A stretch of 7,462 bases of DNA from GBS-DC sp037442365 (GTDB taxonomy: Bacteria > Armatimonadota > Fimbriimonadia > Fimbriimonadales > GBS-DC), in assembly GCA_037442365.1 (NCBI GenBank), contig JBBIQK010000083.1:1-7462 (forward strand), in the 5' to 3' direction. This document shows, one piece after another, positions 1 through 5,848 of the stretch (its first letter is position 1; the number at the start of each line of letters is the position of its first letter). The translations under genes were made by a program, and so were the position numbers. The notes beneath the pieces are model-generated. The model was not told the DNA's origin and made no database searches. It worked only from the letters and a program-made list of their open reading frames with translations.

Positions 1-87
1 TTTCGCGAGTGTGTCGGCTTCGGTGTCCAAGAGTCGTCGCAGGATGTTCTCCAGCTGTTCAGTAGATGTCAGTTGCCGTTGTGCATG
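1..87 (-). CDS. Partial leftward gene, 5' part only; start unclear or broken
   Basis: The - strand is open from position 87 to the left edge (29 codons) and continues outside the window. The readable peptide contains QRQLTSTEQLENILRRLLD followed by TEADTLAK. It is helical and charged, with codon use like the neighbouring GC-rich genes. A - strand TATAAT box (98 to 93) sits 6 bases before an ATG (86-84), the same leaderless arrangement as the + strand genes. That ATG is in a different frame and reaches TGA after five codons. Removing two bases right after it would give a clean start, M-QRQLTSTEQ. The only canonical start in the open frame is TTG at 30-28. The gene may therefore be frameshifted, may use a non-canonical start, or may begin at that TTG. 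Function is not recognisable from this fragment. Confidence 0.3.
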
Positions 88-92
88 CTAAG

Positions 93-98
93 ATTATA
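93..98 (-). promoter_or_regulatory. Leftward -10 box TATAAT
   Basis: The reverse complement of 93-98 is a perfect TATAAT. It is followed by 6 bases and then an ATG at 86-84 on the - strand. The spacing places the expected transcription start at or next to the ATG, as at the other -10 boxes of the window. No convincing -35 hexamer is visible. Confidence 0.5.
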
Positions 99-111
99 GC
101 CCAAAAGGGCT
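98..111. promoter_or_regulatory. Inverted repeat between divergent promoters (operator candidate)
   Basis: AGCCC-AAAA-GGGCT has perfect 5-base arms around AAAA. It overlaps the edge of the leftward -10 box and lies about 37 bases upstream of the rightward one. A regulator bound here could affect both divergent promoters. It is short enough to be chance, and a small RNA hairpin is the alternative. Confidence 0.22.
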
Positions 112-147
112 TAAATTGATGCCAATGGGCGCGATTCTACCCGACGG

Positions 148-153
148 TATAAT
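148..153 (+). promoter_or_regulatory. -10 box TATAAT of the SpoIIM-family gene (leaderless)
   Basis: A perfect TATAAT, preceded by GG, lies 6 bases before the GTG start at 160. A start of transcription 6-8 bases downstream of the -10 falls on the start codon, and there is no Shine-Dalgarno sequence. A good -35 hexamer at 16-18 bases spacing is not visible. Confidence 0.6.
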
Positions 154-159
154 CGAAGC

Positions 160-1122
160 GTGAATGTGCGTCGGTTCGTGGAGCGTCGCCAGCCGCGCTG
201 GGAGCGGTTTGAGCAGCTGCTGAACGCGCTCCAGTGGTCGGGCGGCAAAGGTCTCGATCGCGTCGCGCTGGACGAGCTGGGCAGGCTGTACCGTCAGACG
301 GCGGCGGACCTGGCGTATGCACGGCAGCAGGGCGCGGACGCGCGTGTGGTGGAGTACCTGAACGCGCTGATGGGGCGGGCGCACGGCTTGCTATACCGCG
401 CGCGGCGGGGCAGTATGCGCAGCGCGCTCCGACACTTCTGGTACGGCTTTCCCGCCGCTGTGCGTCGGCGGGCAGGCTATGTGTGGACGGCGATTGCGCT
501 CACCCTGCTGGGCGCGCTTATCCCGTTCCTGATGATTGTCGCCAATCCCGGCGTCGCCGACGCGCTCGTCAGCCCTCAGTGGCGCCCCGTGTTCGAGCAG
601 TGGAAATCGGGCGAACAGCGTCAACCGGGCGAGACGGGCATGGCGTCCATCATGAGCAGTTTCTACTTCGTGAACAACTCGCGCGTGGCGATGCTCGCGT
701 TCGGGCTGGGGGTGTTCTGGGCAATCCCAACGGTCTACTTGCTGGTGACGAACGGCTTTCTGCTGGGCGCGCTGGCGGGCGAGATGTACCATGTGGGCAA
801 GCTGGGCTTCCTGTTGGTCTCCATCTATCCGCACGGCGTGCCGGAGCTGGGCGCGGTGTTTCTGTGTGGGGGCGCGGGGCTAATGCTGGGGCGCGCAATG
901 ATTGCGCCGGGCGACCTCACGCGCTCGGAGGCAGTGCGTCAGGTCGCGCCCGATGCGTTTTTGATACTGGCAGGCGCCCTGATGCTGATTCTCATCGCGG
1001 CGTTCACGGAGGCGTTCTTCTCGTTCTATGCGTTTCCCAGCTGGACGAAATTCCTGTGGGGGACGGTGGCGCTGGTCGCGCTGCTGGGCTACCTTCTGGG
1101 CGTGCGCGAGACGGAGCGTTGA
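160..1122 (+). CDS. SpoIIM / DUF95 family integral membrane protein
   Basis: This 320-residue protein matches the stage II sporulation protein M family (DUF95). The N-terminal cytoplasmic part (1-100) carries the family pattern of an LxxLYRQTAADLAYAR stretch (about 40-55) followed by VVEYLNALMGRAH (63-75). A hydrophobic segment at 107-128 starts the membrane region. Further segments lie at about 175-205, 230-248, 266-287 and 297-314. The conserved HGxPEL motif is at 225-230, followed by a glycine-rich CGGAGLMLG. In Bacillus SpoIIM acts with SpoIID and SpoIIP in engulfment. In non-sporulating bacteria relatives are widespread, of unclear role, and often sit beside MoxR ATPase, DUF58 and RDD genes, none of which are seen here. 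The GTG start is chosen because of the -10 box placed 6 bases upstream, which implies a leaderless mRNA. Family assignment is strong, but no sporulation role should be inferred. Confidence 0.85.
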   Translation: MNVRRFVERRQPRWERFEQLLNALQWSGGKGLDRVALDELGRLYRQTAADLAYARQQGADARVVEYLNALMGRAHGLLYRARRGSMRSALRHFWYGFPAAVRRRAGYVWTAIALTLLGALIPFLMIVANPGVADALVSPQWRPVFEQWKSGEQRQPGETGMASIMSSFYFVNNSRVAMLAFGLGVFWAIPTVYLLVTNGFLLGALAGEMYHVGKLGFLLVSIYPHGVPELGAVFLCGGAGLMLGRAMIAPGDLTRSEAVRQVAPDAFLILAGALMLILIAAFTEAFFSFYAFPSWTKFLWGTVALVALLGYLLGVRETER

Positions 1123-1202
1123 GAAGCGTCGGGGCGCGCGGCAACTTTACCAGTTTCCTTGCGATGTGGGCGCGCTTAACGGCGACTTAATCTCATACAC
1201 GG

Positions 1203-1208
1203 TACAAT
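1203..1208 (+). promoter_or_regulatory. -10 box TACAAT of the propeller gene (leaderless)
   Basis: GGTACAAT ends 7 bases before ATG 1216, which puts the expected transcription start at or one base before the ATG. No Shine-Dalgarno sequence is present between 1180 and 1215. The same GGTACAAT octamer precedes mutS2. The rest of the 90-base gap after the SpoIIM-family gene shows no hairpin or T tract. Confidence 0.6.
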
Positions 1209-1215
1209 ACACTTG

Positions 1216-2178
1216 ATGCGACGCTTCTACGGCTGGCTGGTGGGAATTGCGGCGGGGTTGTCACTCGCCGCGTTGTACCTGCCAGCGACGGGCACGGCGC
1301 GAGGAGACGCCCTCGAACTCAAGCCCCACGCAACGGTTCTGCACAAACCCATCGATGAGATGAGCGGGATTGCCCGCAGCCGCGCCTATGCGGGCGTCTA
1401 CTGGGTTCACAACGACAGCGGCGACCGCGCGCGCATCTTCCCCCTTCGACTCGATGGTAGCGTGGTGTTTCCGCCGTTCGTCTCCCGCCGCGACTCGTCC
1501 GACCGCCCCGAAGACCCCTCCGTCGTGTACGAGGGCGTCCAGATCGAGGGCGCGGTCAACATCGACTGGGAAGACATCGCCATCGACGGCGACACGCTCT
1601 ATATCGCCGATGTGGGCAACAACGGCAACGCGCGGCGCGACCTGGCAGTCTATGTGGTCAAGGAGCCGAACCCCGAAGCGACCCTGCAGGCGCACGCGCT
1701 CAAACGAATCCCCATCGCCTATCCCGACCAGAAGGCGTTCCCCGACGAGCAGTGGCATTACGACTGCGAGGCGGTATTCGTTTACAGGGGCAAGCTCTAT
1801 TTCATCACCAAGCACCGTGCGCCGCGCCAGCTCAACACGCCTGAGCCGAGCGCGAACCTCTATCGGCTGGACACGATGCATACCGACCGCGTGAACTTCC
1901 TCACGAAGGTCGATTCGCACAGCGACCTGGGCGGCTGGGTCACGGCGGCGGCGATGTCGCCCGATGGACGCACGCTCGCCGTGCTGTGCCAGGCGCCCCA
2001 GCAGGTTCTCTGGCTCTTTGAGCGACCCGCGCGCGGCGACCGATTCTTCTCGCAGGGCAAAGCGCGCCGAATCCCCATCCGCAACGGCAAGCAGTGCGAG
2101 TCCCTCGAGTGGGTGGATGACGCGCGCCTCGTGATTACTAACGAACAACGCGAAATCTTTCTCGTGCCCGTTCAGTAG
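1216..2178 (+). CDS. Secreted beta-propeller-like protein of unknown function
   Basis: This protein of 320 residues begins with a signal peptide or membrane anchor: MRRF, a hydrophobic core at about 7-23, and likely cleavage near TGTARGDA (25-32). The mature part reads as repeated beta-propeller blades. Similar acidic motifs recur at blade starts: EMSG (48-51), NIDWEDIAID (115-124), DCEAVFV (183-189) and CESLEW (294-299). Each is followed by a strand pair such as TLYIADVGNN or KLYFITKH, and AMSPDGRTLAVL (246-257) is a WD40/PD40-like turn. Spaced acidic residues at blade starts recall phytase-like and SMP-30-like propellers, which use them to bind metal or substrate, so a periplasmic or extracellular hydrolase or binding role is possible but unproven. 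A TTG codon lies just before at 1213, but ATG 1216 fits the leaderless spacing better. Neighbours give no functional clue, and it has its own promoter. Confidence 0.8.
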   Translation: MRRFYGWLVGIAAGLSLAALYLPATGTARGDALELKPHATVLHKPIDEMSGIARSRAYAGVYWVHNDSGDRARIFPLRLDGSVVFPPFVSRRDSSDRPEDPSVVYEGVQIEGAVNIDWEDIAIDGDTLYIADVGNNGNARRDLAVYVVKEPNPEATLQAHALKRIPIAYPDQKAFPDEQWHYDCEAVFVYRGKLYFITKHRAPRQLNTPEPSANLYRLDTMHTDRVNFLTKVDSHSDLGGWVTAAAMSPDGRTLAVLCQAPQQVLWLFERPARGDRFFSQGKARRIPIRNGKQCESLEWVDDARLVITNEQREIFLVPVQ

Positions 2179-2203
2179 CCCCTGCATGCCCGCACGCAAC
2201 AGG

Positions 2204-2209
2204 TACAAT
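2204..2209 (+). promoter_or_regulatory. -10 box TACAAT of mutS2 (leaderless)
   Basis: GGTACAAT ends 8 bases before ATG 2218 and lies in the 39-base gap after the propeller gene. No Shine-Dalgarno sequence is seen, so the mRNA is predicted to start at or within a base or so of the ATG. The octamer is identical to the one at 1201-1208. Confidence 0.55.
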
Positions 2210-2217
2210 CCCTGCTG

Positions 2218-4560
2218 ATGGAGTGGGACGCGCACACCCTGCAGGTGGTGGAGCTGGACTATGTGCGTCAGGAGTGGGCGAAACGCGCGGATATGCCCTT
2301 CGGGCGCGAGCATGCGCTTGCGCGCGAATTGAGCCGCGACGAGACGCTGATTGCCCTGCGCCTTCAGGAGACCGACGACGCCGTGCGCCTGCTGCAACGC
2401 GAGCCGCCGCCCCCCGTGCGCGGATTCGAGCCGCGCCCCGCGCTCCTGAAAGCCGAAAAGGGCGGCGCGCTCAGCCCCGAAGAACTGCTCAGCGTGCAAC
2501 AGCTCCTGCACACCGCGCGTCTCTACAAAAGCCACCTGCTGCCCCGCGCGGAGCGCTACCCCACCCTCGCCCAGCACGCCGAACGCCTGCACACGCTCAG
2601 CGCGCTGGAGAAACAAATTGGACAGTGCATCGCGCCGTCGGGCGAGGTGCTGGATACCGCCAGCGAGCGGCTCGCGCAACTGCGCCGCGACCAGCAACGC
2701 CTGCACCGACGCATCAGCGAGGAACTCCAGCGACTGATTCACGCCCTGCGCGACGCCCTGCAGGAGCCGCACTACACGATTCGAGGCGGGCGCTACTGCC
2801 TGCCCGTGCGTAGCGACTCGCGTGGGCGCGTCAAGGGCATCGTCCACGACGCTAGCGCGAGCGGCGCGACGCTCTTTATCGAGCCAGAGCCGCTGATTGA
2901 GCTGGGCAACCGCCTGCGCGAACTGCAAGCCGCCGAACGGGAGGAGATCGACGCCATCCTGTACGGTCTCTCGCGGGCGGTGGAGGCGGCGATGGACGCC
3001 CTGCGCGAGACGCTCGACGCGCTCACCCAGCTTGACGCCGCGCTCGCCGCAGGCAGGCTCGCGCTCGACTGGGACTGCACGATGCCCGCGCTGAACACGC
3101 GGGGCGAATGGAAACTGCGCAAGGCGCGCCATCCGATGATTCCCCGCGCGCAGGTACAGCCCATCGACCTCGAACTGGGGCGCGACTGGCTCGGCGTGCT
3201 GATTACGGGGCCCAACACGGGCGGCAAGACCGTGAGCCTGAAGACGCTGGGGCTGCTGACGCTGATGACCCTACTGGGGCTGCACATCCCCGCCCGCGAA
3301 GGCTCGTGCATCGCCATTCCGAACGGGATTTACGCCGATATTGGCGACGAGCAGAGCCTGCAACAGTCGCTGTCCACCTTTTCAGGGCATCTGCGCCACA
3401 TCATCCGCTATCTGACGCAGGCGGGGCGGCATAGCCTCGTGCTGCTGGATGAACTCGGCGCAGGCACAGACCCCACCGAAGGCGCGGCGCTGGCGCGCGC
3501 CCTCCTGCAAACGCTGCTGGAGCGCGAAGCGCGCGTGGTCGCCACCACCCACTACGGCGAGCTGAAGGCGTTCGCCTACCGCCACCCGCAACTGATTAAC
3601 GCCGCGATGGAGTTCGACCTCGAAACGCTGCAGCCCACCTACCGCCTGCTGATGGGCGCGCCGGGCGCAAGCCACGCCATCGAGATTGCCCGACGGCTGG
3701 GACTGCCCGAGCGCGTGGCGCGCCTCGCAACCGAGTCGCTGGGCGTACAGGAAGCCACCCTGACCGAGATGATTCAGGAGCTGGAGCGCGCCCGCCGCAA
3801 CGCCGAGGCTGCCGAAACCGAGTGGCGCACGCGCCTGCAGACGCTGGACGAGCGAGAGGCGCGCCTCAACGCCGAACGCGCCGCGCTCGAACAGGACAAA
3901 CAGACCTACAAACAACGCCTGCAGCAGGAACAGGAACACGCACTAACGCAAATCCGCGCGGAGGCGGAGCAAATCCTGCGCCAGCTGCGCCAGGCGCCCC
4001 GTGAGAGCAAGCAGACCGCCCAGCTGCGCGAGCAACTGACAACGCTCATCACGCAGGCGCGCGCCCAGAACGAACGCGCCGCCGCGCCGCCCGCCCCCAG
4101 TCAGCCCATCGAGTGGCAAAAGGGCATGCGCGTGCGTGTCCGCAGCCTCAACAAAGAGGGCATCCTTGCCGATGCGCCGCGCGACGGCAGGGTCTCCGTC
4201 TATGTGGGCAAGCTCCGCTCCGAGTTCCCGCTGAGCGACCTCGAACCGCTGCCCGACGCGCCCCCGAAGTCCCCTCCGATACGCTTTTCGAAACCGCGCC
4301 CGCCCCAGCCCGTGCCGATGGAGCTGGACCTGCACGGCATGCGCGTGGAGGACGCCCAGCCCCTGCTGGAGAAGTACCTCGACGACGCGCTACTGGCAGG
4401 CTACAACAGCGTGCGCATCAATCACGGCAAGGGCACAGGCGCGCTGCGAGCAATGGTTCACGCCTACCTCAAAACCCACCCGCAGGTGCGTCAGTACCAC
4501 CCCGCTCCCACAGGCGACGGCGGCGAGGGAGTCACCATCGTGCTATTTCGCGGTAGATAA
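2218..4560 (+). CDS. mutS2: MutS2 family ATPase / Smr endonuclease
   Basis: This 780-residue protein has the usual length and order for MutS2. The N-terminal core lacks the mismatch-binding domain of MutS. The clamp region holds the signature GRYCLPV (about 192-198) and VHDASASGATLFIEP (209-223). The ABC-type ATPase has Walker A GPNTGGKT (331-338), Walker B LVLLDELGAGTDP (407-419) and the conserved TTHYGELKAFA after it. A charged coiled coil (about 515-640) follows, then a small KOW-like segment beginning near W-Q-K-G-M, and a C-terminal Smr nuclease domain (701-779) with LDLHG (703-707) and HGKGTG (736-741). MutS2 proteins suppress homologous recombination by acting on branched DNA. In Bacillus a MutS2 is also reported to bind collided ribosomes and split them. 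All catalytic motifs look intact. The gene has its own leaderless promoter, and none of its neighbours is a repair gene. Confidence 0.97.
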   Translation: MEWDAHTLQVVELDYVRQEWAKRADMPFGREHALARELSRDETLIALRLQETDDAVRLLQREPPPPVRGFEPRPALLKAEKGGALSPEELLSVQQLLHTARLYKSHLLPRAERYPTLAQHAERLHTLSALEKQIGQCIAPSGEVLDTASERLAQLRRDQQRLHRRISEELQRLIHALRDALQEPHYTIRGGRYCLPVRSDSRGRVKGIVHDASASGATLFIEPEPLIELGNRLRELQAAEREEIDAILYGLSRAVEAAMDALRETLDALTQLDAALAAGRLALDWDCTMPALNTRGEWKLRKARHPMIPRAQVQPIDLELGRDWLGVLITGPNTGGKTVSLKTLGLLTLMTLLGLHIPAREGSCIAIPNGIYADIGDEQSLQQSLSTFSGHLRHIIRYLTQAGRHSLVLLDELGAGTDPTEGAALARALLQTLLEREARVVATTHYGELKAFAYRHPQLINAAMEFDLETLQPTYRLLMGAPGASHAIEIARRLGLPERVARLATESLGVQEATLTEMIQELERARRNAEAAETEWRTRLQTLDEREARLNAERAALEQDKQTYKQRLQQEQEHALTQIRAEAEQILRQLRQAPRESKQTAQLREQLTTLITQARAQNERAAAPPAPSQPIEWQKGMRVRVRSLNKEGILADAPRDGRVSVYVGKLRSEFPLSDLEPLPDAPPKSPPIRFSKPRPPQPVPMELDLHGMRVEDAQPLLEKYLDDALLAGYNSVRINHGKGTGALRAMVHAYLKTHPQVRQYHPAPTGDGGEGVTIVLFRGR

Positions 4561-4578
4561 CCCGCGCTACTGGCAGGA

Positions 4579-4607
4579 TTGTCAGTTCTTACGGCGTATC
4601 TTAACAT
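4579..4607 (+). promoter_or_regulatory. Candidate promoter of the sigma-factor operon
   Basis: TTGTCA (4579-4584) and TAACAT (4602-4607) are separated by 17 bases, the best sigma-70-like pair in the 67-base gap after mutS2. Transcription would start near 4614, giving a very short leader with the Shine-Dalgarno site at its 5' end. TATCTT at 4597-4602 is an alternative -10. CGTATC (4595-4600) could also be the -10 of an ECF-type promoter if the sigma factor controls itself, but no GGAAC-like -35 is present. Confidence 0.35.
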
Positions 4608-4612
4608 TGCTT

Positions 4613-4620
4613 GAGGAGGT
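4613..4620 (+). promoter_or_regulatory. Shine-Dalgarno site GAGGAGGT fixing the sigma start
   Basis: GAGGAGGT lies 7 bases before ATG 4628 and decides the start. The in-frame TTG at 4607 lies upstream of the site and is not credible. This is the first Shine-Dalgarno-led gene after three leaderless ones. Confidence 0.8.
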
Positions 4621-4627
4621 CGCAACG

Positions 4628-5320
4628 ATGCGTCCACTGTGGGAATATGTCCACTATCTGTGCCTGCGCTGTGGGGTTAGCCCTGAAGAGGCAAACGACT
4701 GTGTGTCGGAAGTGATGCTGCGCTACAACAAGCGCACAGGCGCGTTCCCGTGCCAGCAGCCCGCGCCCGACCTGCCCCTGCTGCGACAGCTCGCGCGCGA
4801 TGTCGCCTGCGAACATATCCGCGCCCGCCTGCGCCGCCAGCGACTGGAACAAGAGTACCTCGCCCAGATGCGCTGCGAGCGCGCCGTCGCGCCGTCGCCG
4901 ATGGCGCTGGCGATTGCCCATTTGGACGGCGAGCAGTTCCACACGAGCCTGCCCGATTACCTGCGCCAGACGCTTCGTTTGATGGAACAGGGGTACTCTG
5001 CGAAGGAGATTGCTGAGCAACTGGGCGTTGCCGTCGGCACGGTTTACGCCTATCAAAACGAGTTGCGGCGGAAGTTTGTGGATTTTTTTGGTTATGACCC
5101 TAGAAAATCGGGGGTTCGTGTCGGTAATTATAGTGGTTATTCTGCACGGGGCGACCGAGATGACACACAGGAGGTTGATGATGCTGCGTCGTCAGAAGGT
5201 ACTTGGGGTAGTTGCGTTGTCGTTGGCAGTAGCGAACCTGATAGCGTTGCCCGACACCCTTGCTGCCATCAGCGAGTTGCGCGGGGAGGGGGGCAGCTCT
5301 CTGAACCCTGTGATGACTGA
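4628..5320 (+). CDS. ECF-like RNA polymerase sigma factor, C-terminal end uncertain
   Basis: Residues 1-70 resemble sigma region 2: a helix LWEYVHYLCLRCGVSPEEAND, then VSEVMLRY, and LLRQLARDVACEHIRARLRRQR. Residues about 105-152 are a clear region 4 helix-turn-helix (LRQTLRLMEQGYSAKEIAEQL followed by GVAVGTVYAYQNELRRKF). Such proteins direct RNA polymerase to a small promoter set and usually work with an anti-sigma factor. None is recognised here, although the membrane protein at 6522 could be tested for that role. The expected end for this family is just after VDFF (151-154). Instead the frame crosses a T7 run (5083-5089), continues to 5320 (230 residues in all) and overlaps the next gene by about 140 bases. 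The extra tail is low-complexity, unlike a sigma domain. A one-base shift at T7 (as if eight T) would stop at 5097. Region 2 is divergent, so a sigma-like transcriptional regulator is the alternative. Confidence 0.72.
   Translation: MRPLWEYVHYLCLRCGVSPEEANDCVSEVMLRYNKRTGAFPCQQPAPDLPLLRQLARDVACEHIRARLRRQRLEQEYLAQMRCERAVAPSPMALAIAHLDGEQFHTSLPDYLRQTLRLMEQGYSAKEIAEQLGVAVGTVYAYQNELRRKFVDFFGYDPRKSGVRVGNYSGYSARGDRDDTQEVDDAASSEGTWGSCVVVGSSEPDSVARHPCCHQRVARGGGQLSEPCDD
5169..5174 (+). promoter_or_regulatory. Shine-Dalgarno site AGGAGG of the cysteine-rich gene
   Basis: AGGAGG is 6 bases before ATG 5181 and 3 before ATG 5178. Normal spacing favours 5181. The in-frame ATG codons at 5160 and 5094 lie upstream of it without a site of their own. 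Confidence 0.7.
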
Positions 5321-5786
5321 CTCGTCGTGCGGCTGTAAGCAGACGATGACCGAGATAACGCCTGAGGCGGTGAGACGGACCCTAGAGGAGCAAAGGCAGG
5401 TTGAACTTCACCAGCGTAGAGGTAGAGGTGGTGGAATCCGTATAGGTCCTATTGTTATTCCTATTCCTCCTATAAGAATTCTACCACCACCACCACCTCC
5501 GCAGATACCCTGTGTTGGCGTAATACCGGGTTGCGCGCCACCCCGACTGGAACCAAAACAACGCTGCAATGGGTTCTCTTGGGCATGCTTACTAAACACA
5601 GGCGGATTGAACATTCAAACCCGCAATAAGTGGATCTTTGACTGTCCTGGCGGTGTCCAATTGGTGCACTGCGATGCATGGCGGAACACAAATGTGTGCT
5701 GTTTTCCGCGATCGGATAGCCGATGCGATGCTGGTGGTCCCAACCAGATACTCTGCGAGCGCAACGGCGTCCCGTCCGAACCGTGA
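5181..5786 (+). CDS. Secreted proline- and cysteine-rich protein, unknown family
   Basis: I do not recognise this 201-residue protein. It starts with a typical signal peptide: MLRRQK, a hydrophobic core (about 8-22) and likely cleavage after DTLA (25-28). The mature protein has a CGC pair (50-52), a charged helix (about 59-79), a basic glycine-rich stretch RRGRGGG (79-85), and then an I/P-rich segment with six consecutive prolines (102-107). The C-terminal domain (111-192) has ten cysteines, including CC at 173-174. Mature cysteines total twelve, an even number, as expected if they pair in disulfides outside the cytoplasm. The layout suggests a stalk or spacer (proline segment) carrying a compact disulfide-bonded domain. 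It follows the sigma gene and precedes a pseudopilin gene, so an exported partner or target of the sigma factor is a reasonable inference. Codon use is more AT-rich than in the genes to its left. Confidence 0.7.
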   Translation: MLRRQKVLGVVALSLAVANLIALPDTLAAISELRGEGGSSLNPVMTDSSCGCKQTMTEITPEAVRRTLEEQRQVELHQRRGRGGGIRIGPIVIPIPPIRILPPPPPPQIPCVGVIPGCAPPRLEPKQRCNGFSWACLLNTGGLNIQTRNKWIFDCPGGVQLVHCDAWRNTNVCCFPRSDSRCDAGGPNQILCERNGVPSEP

Positions 5787-5797
5787 AAAGAAAACAC

Positions 5798-5822
5798 GCT
5801 GCCGGGAGTAGCTCCCGGCAGC
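5798..5822. terminator. Perfect 11-bp GC-rich hairpin between two operon genes
   Basis: GCTGCCGGGAG (5798-5808) and CTCCCGGCAGC (5812-5822) pair perfectly around a TAG loop, 11 bases after the cysteine-rich gene's stop and 15 bases before the next gene's Shine-Dalgarno site. On the + strand no T tract follows, so it may act as a processing or mRNA-stability element, or as an attenuator lowering pseudopilin expression. Read on the - strand, the stem is followed by GTGTTTTCTTTT, which is the form of an intrinsic terminator, although no leftward gene ends here. Confidence 0.6.
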
Positions 5823-5837
5823 ATATCAGAATGTATC

Positions 5838-5843
5838 AGGAGG
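5838..5843 (+). promoter_or_regulatory. Shine-Dalgarno site AGGAGG of the pseudopilin gene
   Basis: AGGAGG lies 5 bases before ATG 5849. It excludes the in-frame ATG at 5831, which lies upstream of it. Confidence 0.75.
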
Positions 5844-5848
5844 AAGAC

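Noticed and set aside
160..1122. SpoIIM-family gene as evidence of a spore former
   Set aside because: DUF95 proteins are widespread in non-sporulating bacteria, and no other sporulation gene is present.
1261..3132. Long 623-codon - strand ORF
   Set aside because: It lies opposite the propeller gene and mutS2, both of which have clear domain motifs. Long antisense frames are common in GC-rich coding DNA.
5489..5503. CCA repeats as a microsatellite or regulatory repeat
   Set aside because: They are in frame and simply encode the proline run of the secreted protein.
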